This document shows positions 6,942 to 12,140 of a stretch of DNA of 15,245 nt, piece after piece; positions within the stretch are counted from its first letter, which is position 1; every line of letters starts with the position of its first letter. The stretch lies in the NCBI GenBank assembly GCA_934631005.1, contig CAKTXA010000041.1:1-15245 (forward strand), written 5' to 3'. The translations under genes and the position numbers were made by a program. The notes under the pieces are model-generated. The model was given only the letters and a program-made list of their open reading frames with translations, had not been told where the DNA came from and made no database searches. This stretch comes from an uncultured Oscillospiraceae bacterium. GTDB taxonomy: Bacteria; Bacillota; Clostridia; Oscillospirales; Oscillospiraceae.

Positions 6942-8078
6942 TCACATATCGACCCAGACGTTGCCCTCGGCGTTGGACTTCAGGCACGCATGGACAAAGC
7001 GCACGCCCTCGGCGCCCTCGTGTACGGTCGGGAAGTCGATCATCTCGGGCTTGAAGGTGCCGTCCTGCTTTGCCTCGATGCAGGCGATGAACGAGCGATA
7101 CAGGTTGCCCATGGACTCCAGCCACCCCTCGGTGTGACCGGAGGGCAGGCGGCCGTACTTCGCAGCCTCGGGCTCGATGCCGCCACCGCCGCGGTGACGC
7201 TCCACGATGGTGCCGTCGCGGGAGATCATGGTGACCTTCTCGCACTCCTCCTGCTTCCACAGGATGGAGCCGTCCTCACCGTAGATGCGCACGCGCAGGT
7301 CATTGTCGTGGCCGATGGCGAACTGGCTGGTCCAGAAGCAGCCGGTCGCGCCGCCCTCGAACTCCACGAGGACCACGTCGTTGTCATCCAGCACGCGGCC
7401 GGGAACGACCACGTCCATCTTCGCCAGCACGCGCTTGATCTTCAGACCGGTCAGGTGCGCCACAGCGTTTTCAACATGGGTGCCGAGGTCGCCCAGGCAG
7501 TTGACGCCGCCGGACTGCTTCGGGTCGCAGCGCCATTCGCCCTGCTTGCCGCCCCATTCGCCTTCATAGGCGAGCCAGCCCTGCGGATACTCCGCCATGA
7601 CCGTGCGGATCTTGCCGAGCTTGCCGGCCTTGATGTACTCCTTGATATGCTTCGCGGTCACATGGCCCATGTAGGTGTAGGTGACCAGGAACAGCAGGCC
7701 CTTCTCGTCGGCCAGCTTCTCCAGCTCGTCGGCCTGCTCCACGGTGAGGCAGAGAGGCTTGTCGCAGGAGACGTTGATGCCGGCCTCCAGGAACGCCTTG
7801 CAGGCGGGATAGTGGCTGACGTTCGGCGTGACGATCACGACGAAGTCGATGCCGTCTTCGCGGGCCGCCTCGGCCTTTGCCATCTCGTCAAACGTGGTGT
7901 AGCAGCGATCGGGCGCAACGCCGAGCTGCGCGCCGGTCTCGCGGCACTTTTCGGGGGTGCGGGAGAAGCAGCCGGCAACGAGCGTTGCCATCGCGTCAAT
8001 GTTGATCGCCTTTCTGTGCGCGTCGCCGATAAACGAACCGGGACCACCGCCTACCATGCCATAGTTCAGTTTCTTCAT
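6942..8078 (-). CDS. Gfo/Idh/MocA-family NAD(P)-dependent oxidoreductase
   Basis: A 378-residue dehydrogenase. The N-terminal Rossmann fold starts with YGMVGGGPGSFIGDAHR (6-22), where the FIG-xx-HR extension marks a sugar/inositol-type subgroup. The catalytic lysine is in CDKP (K107; the family's usual EKP is DKP here), and the family's D...H pair is in GDLGTHVEN (D197, H201). Family members oxidise or reduce one hydroxyl of sugars, inositols or glycosides to a keto group. An in-frame ATG 27 nt upstream exists, but AGAAGG sits 7 nt before the ATG at 8078, so that start was chosen. It is the first gene of the operon, so the pathway probably starts with oxidation of the imported substrate (inference). 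Confidence 0.92.
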   Translation of the reverse strand: MKKLNYGMVGGGPGSFIGDAHRKAINIDAMATLVAGCFSRTPEKCRETGAQLGVAPDRCYTTFDEMAKAEAAREDGIDFVVIVTPNVSHYPACKAFLEAGINVSCDKPLCLTVEQADELEKLADEKGLLFLVTYTYMGHVTAKHIKEYIKAGKLGKIRTVMAEYPQGWLAYEGEWGGKQGEWRCDPKQSGGVNCLGDLGTHVENAVAHLTGLKIKRVLAKMDVVVPGRVLDDNDVVLVEFEGGATGCFWTSQFAIGHDNDLRVRIYGEDGSILWKQEECEKVTMISRDGTIVERHRGGGGIEPEAAKYGRLPSGHTEGWLESMGNLYRSFIACIEAKQDGTFKPEMIDFPTVHEGAEGVRFVHACLKSNAEGNVWVDM

Positions 8079-8479
8079 CACATGACCTTCTTTCCTTAAA
8101 ATCATTCAGAATCCGTAATGGGATAAGCTACATGATCTATGCAGCCGCAGACGCTTTGCAAAGGGGTCAATCCTGCGCTTTGCGCGTCACGGCCTGATGC
8201 TATCTTGCCATACTCCGGCCCCAAATTCCACATAAATTTTGTAGTCTTTACACGACAATCTTGCGTTTTTTGCTTTTTTGTGCATCATAGACAAGTTTCC
8301 AGCTAAAATTTTAGTGAATATTCCACCCGAAATTTTCGGCTTTCAGCTGTTTTTTCAGTGCTTCCAACACTTTTTTCAGCCCGAACGGCGAAAAACGGCT
8401 TGTCCTGTGTGCCGGGAATTTGCAATCCAAGGGAATTTTTCCGGCAAAATGACCCGACCGGTTTGCTGTGACCGCTTTG
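8079..8479. other. Intergenic region and probable 5' leader of the sugar operon
   Basis: About 400 nt with lower GC and many T/A runs, and no convincing gene. On the minus strand a good -10 (TATGAT, complement at 8284-8289) lacks a good -35, so the operon promoter is uncertain; if used, it would leave a leader of about 200 nt. The inverted pair GACGC...GCGTC with CTTTGCAAAG lies in that leader (about 8151-8190). I see no clear terminator for the upstream regulator gene, so read-through from the regulator into the operon is possible. Confidence 0.4.
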
Positions 8480-9217
8480 TCATCCCGCCGTATCCGTCCC
8501 GCTTTTTCCGTGCCCCTTCTGCCTGCGGTACTCCGTGGGCAGCACGCCGTATTCCTCGCGGAAGGCGGCAGAAAACCGGCTCTGGCTCTCATAGCCCACG
8601 GCCTGCGCCACGGCCGCGATGTCGTCCTGCGTCTGCAGCAGCAGCCCCGCCGCGGCCTCCATGCGGTGGCGCTTCATATGCGCGGCGATAGTCTCGCCGT
8701 AGGTGCGCTTAAACACCTGCTTGAGCGTGGTGGGGTTCATCAGAAACTGCCGCGCCAGCGCGTCGATCGTCACCCGCTCCGACAGGTGCTCTACTAAATA
8801 ATGATGAACATTTCGGATCAGCTCCTCCTGCGAGGCCTGATAGTCCACCGTCTTTTCCGGGCAGGCGATCTGCATCACCTGCTCCACCAGCTCGTGCAGC
8901 AGCCGCGTCAGCTCGCTGTCCGCCGCCTTATAATAGACCTCCCGCCCGTCGCGGCGGCTGACGAGCAGGCCGCTGTCGGTCAGCGTTTTCAGGTGGTGGA
9001 ACACCGCCGGGCTGGACATCTCCAGCATGGCCGCGATGTTGATGACGCACTCCTCCCGGTGGCTCAGCAGCCAGAAGATGCGCACGCGCGTGGGGTCCGC
9101 CAGCTGCCGGAATACATCCGACGCCGCGGAAAAATCGCCGTGGATCAGCAGCTGCGCGTGCAGCGCCTCCGCGCTGTGGTGCTCGCCGTGATGATGCGGC
9201 AGGGTGAATTCGTCCAT
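8480..9217 (-). CDS. ArsR-AraC fusion transcriptional regulator, probable metal sensor
   Basis: A 245-residue protein with two DNA-binding domains. After a His-rich N-terminus (PHHHGEHH, residues 7-14) comes an ArsR/SmtB winged helix (about 32-118): DVFRQLADPTRVRIFWLLSHREECVINIAAML, SSPAVFHHLKTLTDSGLLVSRRDGREVYY. ECVIN occupies the place of the ELCVCDL metal box and keeps one cysteine (C57); Asp100 matches the start of the alpha-5 metal site, but the later His ligands are not in register. Residues about 132-235 are an AraC-type double helix-turn-helix ending in the typical VGYESQSRFSAAFREEYGVLPTEYR. The ATG at 9217 has AAAGGA 7 nt upstream; longer in-frame extensions cross the divergent promoter and the next gene and were rejected. 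It diverges from the metal-efflux genes and so probably controls them. Control of the downstream sugar operon cannot be excluded. Confidence 0.9.
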   Translation of the reverse strand: MDEFTLPHHHGEHHSAEALHAQLLIHGDFSAASDVFRQLADPTRVRIFWLLSHREECVINIAAMLEMSSPAVFHHLKTLTDSGLLVSRRDGREVYYKAADSELTRLLHELVEQVMQIACPEKTVDYQASQEELIRNVHHYLVEHLSERVTIDALARQFLMNPTTLKQVFKRTYGETIAAHMKRHRMEAAAGLLLQTQDDIAAVAQAVGYESQSRFSAAFREEYGVLPTEYRRQKGHGKSGTDTAG

Positions 9218-9282
9218 GTCCGTTTCCTTTCTCCGTTTTGGAAACATCGTTCGCCCGTTCGGACATACGCGCCCGAAACGGC

Positions 9283-9311
9283 TTGATTTTCGCTCTTGCC
9301 GCCAGTATACT
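9283..9311 (+). promoter_or_regulatory. Promoter of the metal-efflux genes
   Basis: TTGATT at 9283-9288, a 17-nt spacer and TATACT at 9306-9311. Predicted transcription starts near 9318, upstream of the HMA gene. Its -10 overlaps the -10 of the opposing regulator promoter (9304-9332). Confidence 0.75.
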
Positions 9312-9332
9312 ACGGTCAGAACGATTAAGCAA
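9304..9332 (-). promoter_or_regulatory. Promoter of the ArsR-AraC regulator gene
   Basis: On the minus strand TTGCTT (complement 9327-9332), a 17-nt spacer and TATACT (complement 9304-9309). The palindrome AGTATACT supplies the -10 for both directions. The imperfect inverted repeat ATTAAGCAA/GCGTTTAAT at 9324-9341 overlaps this -35 and is a candidate operator for the ArsR domain. Confidence 0.7.
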
Positions 9333-9379
9333 GCGTTTAATTTTGGAACCAAATACAAACGATACCGGAGGGACTCACC

Positions 9380-9598
9380 ACGAAAAAGACGTACCAAATC
9401 GAAGTCGACTGCGCCAACTGCGCGAACCTGATGGAAGAAGCCGCGAAGAACACCGAGGGCGTCGCGGCGGCAACGGTCAATTTTATGACCCAGAAGATGA
9501 TCGTGGAATTCGCGGACGGCGCGGATGAGAAAAAGACGATGAAGGCCGTTCTGAAAGCCTGCAAAAAAGTAGAGCCCGACTGCGAAATTGAGCTTTAA
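9380..9598 (+). CDS. Small heavy-metal-associated (HMA) domain protein with apparent ACG start
   Basis: The frame encodes 72 residues beginning (M)KKTYQIEVDCANCANLMEEA, a complete HMA ferredoxin-like fold. Cys11 and Cys14 form the metal site in a DCANC context, the variant associated with Zn/Cd rather than copper proteins. Two further cysteines (61 and 68) lie near the C-terminus in ACKKVEPDCEIEL. A strong GGAGGG site ends 7 nt before the codon ACG at 9380, exactly where ATG is expected. No in-frame ATG, GTG or TTG exists between the upstream stop at 9338 and the metal site, and the first in-frame ATG (9431) would remove the CxxC. So either ACG is the start or a T-to-C change or sequence error hit the start. 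It probably hands metal to the ATPase encoded next, which lacks this domain. Confidence 0.8.
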   Translation, partial: TKKTYQIEVDCANCANLMEEAAKNTEGVAAATVNFMTQKMIVEFADGADEKKTMKAVLKACKKVEPDCEIEL

Positions 9599-9609
9599 GG
9601 CAGACAAAG

Positions 9610-9639
9610 CGCCGCATCGCCCGTCCGGTGCGGCGTTTT
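9610..9639 (+). terminator. Hairpin between the HMA and ATPase genes (weak terminator or attenuator)
   Basis: CGCCGCA and TGCGGCG pair around a 12-nt loop and are followed by TTTT. With only four T it is likely leaky, which would make the small metal-binding protein more abundant than the membrane ATPase. Confidence 0.55.
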
Positions 9640-9661
9640 GCAAACTCTGGAGGGTCGTTTT

Positions 9662-11548
9662 ATGACAAAGAAACAGAAAAAGATGCTCGTGCGCATCCTC
9701 ATCACGGCGGTCATGCTCATCGCCCTGAAATTCATCCCCATCACCGGCATCCCCCAGCTCATCGCGTATCTCGCGGCCTACGCCGTCATCGGCTACGACA
9801 TCCTGAAAAAGGCCGGTCACGGCATTGCGAACGGCCGCGCGTTCGATGAAAACTTCCTCATGGCGCTGGCCACGCTCGGCGCGTTCGCTGTGGCCATCTG
9901 GACAAAAAGCGGCGACTATGTCGAGGGCATCGCCGTCATGCTCTTCTACCAGATCGGCGAGCTGTTCCAGAGCTACGCCGTGGGCAAGAGCCGCCGGAAC
10001 ATCTCCGCGCTCATGGACATCCGCCCCGACTACGCCAACATCGAGCGCAGCGGCAGGCTCGAGCAGGTCAGCCCCGACGAGGTCGCCGTCGGCAGCATCA
10101 TCGTGGTGCAGCCGGGCGAAAAGGTGCCGCTGGACGGCGTGATCGTGGAGGGCGCCGCCAGTCTCAACACCAGCGCCCTCACCGGCGAGAGCCTGCCGCG
10201 CGACGTCAAGACCGGCGACGAGATCATCAGCGGCTGCATCGACCTGTCGGGCGTGCTCAAGATCCGCACAACAAAGGCGTTCGGCGAGTCCACGGTGTCG
10301 AAGATCCTCGACCTTGTGGAAAACGCCAGCTCCCGCAAGTCAAAGTCCGAGGCCTTCATCTCCCGCTTTGCAAAAATTTACACCCCCGCCGTCTGCATCG
10401 CGGCGCTGGCGCTGGCGATTTTGGTGCCGCTCGGGCGGATGGCCGCGGGCGTGAGCGCCAACTGGGTGGACTGGATCTACAGGGCCCTGACGTTCCTGGT
10501 CGTCAGCTGCCCGTGCGCGCTCGTCATCAGCATCCCGCTGAGCTTCTTTGCGGGCATCGGCGGCGCGAGCCGTGAGGGCATCCTCATCAAGGGCTCCAAC
10601 TATCTCGAAGCGCTGGCCGACGCAAAGATCGTCGTGTTCGACAAGACCGGCACGCTCACGCAGGGCGTGTTCGAGGTCACCGCCGTGCACCACAGCCCGT
10701 TTGACGAGCAGCAGCTGCTGGAATACGCGGCGCTGGCCGAATGTGCATCCTCTCACCCCATCAGCAAGAGCCTGCAGAAAGCGTATGGGAAGGAGCTCGA
10801 CCGCGCGCGCGTCACAAACATCGAAGAGCTCAGCGGCCACGGCATCACCGCCACGGTCGACGGCCACACCGTCGCCGCGGGCAACAGTAAGCTGATGAAA
10901 AAGCTGGGCGTCGAGTATTGCGACTGCCACAGCGTAGGCACCATCATCCACATGGCCGTGGACGGCCAGTACGCCGGGCACATCGTCATCTCCGACGTCG
11001 TCAAGCCCCACTCCAAGCAGGCCATCGCGCAGCTCAAAAAGTGCGGCGTGCAGAAGACCGTCATGCTCACGGGCGACGCCAAGCGCGTGGCCGACGAGGT
11101 CGCGGCCGAGCTGGGCGTCGATGAAGTGCGCAGCGAGCTGCTCCCGGCCGGCAAGGTCGAGGAGGTCGAAAAGCTGCTGGCGCAGCGCGGCAAGCATGAC
11201 AAGCTTGCCTTCGTCGGCGACGGCATCAACGACGCCCCCGTGCTCACCCGGGCCGACATCGGCATCGCCATGGGCGCCATGGGCAGTGACGCCGCCATCG
11301 AAGCGGCGGACGTGGTGCTCATGGACGACGATCCTTTGCAGATCTCCAAGGCCATCGGCATCTCGCGCAAGTGCATCGGCATCGTCCGGCAGAATATCGT
11401 GTTCTCCCTCATCGTGAAGTTCGGCTGTCTGGCGCTCACCGCCGCCGGCATCACCGATATGTGGGCCGCCATCTTCGCCGACGTCGGCGTCATGGTCCTC
11501 GCCGTGCTCAATGCCATCCGCGCCCTCCGCTACCGGGCGATAAAATAA
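9662..11548 (+). CDS. P1B-type heavy-metal ATPase, Zn/Cd/Pb exporter class
   Basis: A 628-residue membrane pump that exports divalent metal using ATP. Motifs in order: TGES actuator loop (about 174-177), CPC in the transmembrane metal site (VVSCPCALV, 283-285), the DKTGTLT phosphorylation site (Asp327), the HP motif SSHPIS (H365/P366), and the GDGINDAP hinge (519-526). In the last helices Lys586 (VKFG) and Asp607 (FADVGV) are 21 residues apart, the same spacing as the Lys/Asp pair that defines Zn2+/Cd2+/Pb2+ pumps such as ZntA. The N-terminus goes almost directly into helices, so the usual N-terminal metal-binding domain is absent and is supplied as a separate gene upstream. The ATG at 9662 has GGAGGG 7 nt upstream; a TTG 24 nt earlier was rejected. 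Confidence 0.96.
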   Translation: MTKKQKKMLVRILITAVMLIALKFIPITGIPQLIAYLAAYAVIGYDILKKAGHGIANGRAFDENFLMALATLGAFAVAIWTKSGDYVEGIAVMLFYQIGELFQSYAVGKSRRNISALMDIRPDYANIERSGRLEQVSPDEVAVGSIIVVQPGEKVPLDGVIVEGAASLNTSALTGESLPRDVKTGDEIISGCIDLSGVLKIRTTKAFGESTVSKILDLVENASSRKSKSEAFISRFAKIYTPAVCIAALALAILVPLGRMAAGVSANWVDWIYRALTFLVVSCPCALVISIPLSFFAGIGGASREGILIKGSNYLEALADAKIVVFDKTGTLTQGVFEVTAVHHSPFDEQQLLEYAALAECASSHPISKSLQKAYGKELDRARVTNIEELSGHGITATVDGHTVAAGNSKLMKKLGVEYCDCHSVGTIIHMAVDGQYAGHIVISDVVKPHSKQAIAQLKKCGVQKTVMLTGDAKRVADEVAAELGVDEVRSELLPAGKVEEVEKLLAQRGKHDKLAFVGDGINDAPVLTRADIGIAMGAMGSDAAIEAADVVLMDDDPLQISKAIGISRKCIGIVRQNIVFSLIVKFGCLALTAAGITDMWAAIFADVGVMVLAVLNAIRALRYRAIK

Positions 11549-11552
11549 TGTG

Positions 11553-11596
11553 CCAAATAAATTGCCCGCTCCGAATGGAGCGGGCAGTTTATTTGG
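11553..11596. terminator. Terminator after the metal ATPase gene
   Basis: Arms of 20 nt (from CCAAATAAATTGCCCGCTCC) pair with one G-T exception around a GAAT loop, and the second arm ends TTTATTTGG. It begins 4 nt after the ATPase stop. The symmetry and A/T flanks suggest function in both directions. The outer sequence CCAAATAAA...TTTATTTGG is the same as in the tRNA terminator at 11862-11904. Confidence 0.8.
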
Positions 11597-11861
11597 TCGT
11601 ACGGGAATACTCCGGCGGCTTTGCCGCCTCCGTGCCACCCGGCAATTGTTTTGGCCGCAGCCAAAACCGGCGGCTTAACAAGCCGCCGCTGTGCTCACGC
11701 ACAGAATTCCCGGGCGGTCGAACCCGATGGGTCCTCCGCAACAGTACGGGTCACCAAAAAGCCGCCTTCTGGCGGCCGCGCCGTGTGGCGCGTCAATTCG
11801 GAGCGCAGCGGAGAATTGTCATAGGCGGGATTCATTCCCGCCGTGAAATGATCTAATGGGA
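11597..11861. repeat. Array of about nine short hairpins with tRNA-like fragments, non-coding
   Basis: This 265-nt stretch is almost entirely short inverted repeats with 3-5 nt loops: 11614-11628 (GGCGGC/GCCGCC), 11649-11666 (TTTTGGC/GCCAAAA), 11668-11688 (CGGCGGCTT/AAGCCGCCG), 11689-11704 (CTGTGC/GCACAG), 11722-11732 (ACCC/GGGT), 11761-11776 (GCCGCC/GGCGGC), 11777-11792 (CGCGCC/GGCGCG), 11794-11818 (CAATTC/GAATTG, longer loop) and 11824-11842 (GGCGGGA/TCCCGCC). Two pieces match the tRNA-Glu 3' part: CGTACGGGAAT at 11598-11608 (same orientation as the gene) and GTACGGGTCACCA at 11744-11756 (inverted). Open frames crossing it look like chance. Function unknown; it could be a decayed mobile or REP-like composite, or a structured RNA. 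Confidence 0.6.
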
Positions 11862-11904
11862 CCAAATAAAAGGCTCACTCCGTTGGAGTGAGCCTTTTAT
11901 TTGG
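11862..11904 (-). terminator. Terminator of the tRNA-Met/tRNA-Glu transcript
   Basis: Two exactly complementary 20-nt arms (CCAAATAAAAGGCTCACTCC and its complement) enclose a 3-nt loop, and the second part of the stem is T-rich on the minus strand. The outermost 3 nt of the arm are the CCA end of tRNA-Glu, so terminator and tRNA overlap. Confidence 0.85.
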
Positions 11905-11976
11905 TGACCCGTACGGGAATCGAACCCATATTACCGCCGTGAAAGGGCGGTGTCTTAACCTTTTGACCAACGGGCC
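11902..11976 (-). tRNA. tRNA-Glu (anticodon TTC), CCA encoded
   Basis: The minus strand begins GGCCCGTTGGTCAAAAGG and folds as a cloverleaf. The acceptor GGCCCGT pairs with ACGGGTC (one G-T), the anticodon arm is CCGCC-CTTTCAC-GGCGG with TTC as anticodon, and the T-loop is TTCGATT. The 3' CCA is encoded. It abuts tRNA-Met with no spacer, so both are cut from one precursor. Confidence 0.95.
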
Positions 11977-12052
11977 TGGTAGCGGCAATCTGACTCGAAC
12001 AGATGACAACACGGGTATGAACCGGGTGCTCTACCAACTGAGCTATGCCGCC
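11977..12052 (-). tRNA. tRNA-Met (anticodon CAT), probably elongator, CCA encoded
   Basis: The minus strand starts GGCGGCATAGCTCAGTTGG. D-arm GCTC/GAGC, anticodon loop TTCATAC and T-arm ATCTG-TTCGAGT-CAGAT are clear, and the end is TGCCGCTACCA. The G1-U72 acceptor end resembles Firmicute elongator tRNA-Met. The anticodon stem CCCGG/CCGTG contains one C28-U42 mismatch. An Ile tRNA with lysidine-modified CAT anticodon is a less likely alternative. Confidence 0.9.
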
Positions 12053-12057
12053 AAATC

Positions 12058-12074
12058 GCCGTGTATCACACGGC
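12058..12074 (-). other. Leader hairpin of the tRNA precursor
   Basis: GCCGTGT and ACACGGC are perfect complements around a 3-nt loop, ending 5 nt upstream of tRNA-Met and next to the predicted transcription start. It probably caps the 5' leader before RNase P cleavage (inference). Confidence 0.5.
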
Positions 12075-12081
12075 AAGGGAG

Positions 12082-12110
12082 ATTATATAGTATTTTTTGC
12101 GTCTTGTCAA
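12082..12110 (-). promoter_or_regulatory. Consensus sigma-A promoter of the tRNA pair
   Basis: On the minus strand TTGACA (complement 12105-12110), an exact 17-nt spacer and TATAAT (complement 12082-12087): a full consensus match, with an A-run in the spacer. Transcription would start about 20-25 nt upstream of tRNA-Met. Confidence 0.9.
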
Positions 12111-12140
12111 CTGGATTTTCGCAAAAGTCGGGGGAATTTT

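Noticed and set aside
8311..8592. Small minus-strand frame ending KKVLEALKKQLKAENFGWNIH
   Set aside because: Its only ATG lies inside the regulator gene in another frame, no ribosome binding site precedes a later start, and the region looks non-coding.
9218..9820. N-terminal extension of the ArsR-AraC regulator
   Set aside because: It would cross both divergent promoters and run antisense to the HMA gene; the ATG at 9217 has a good ribosome binding site.
10340..11638. Long minus-strand frame opposite the metal ATPase
   Set aside because: Antisense shadow of a gene with all P-type ATPase motifs.
11614..11842. Hairpin series as a CRISPR array
   Set aside because: The stems differ from one another, there are no equal repeats with unique spacers, and no cas genes.
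11371..11856. Plus-strand frame through the hairpin array
   Set aside because: Overlaps the ATPase end in another frame and a terminator, and its sequence is only translated palindromes.
11744..11914. Duplicated 13-nt tRNA-Glu 3' end as phage or island attachment sites
   Set aside because: The two copies are inverted, only about 160 nt apart, and no integrase or cargo lies between them.
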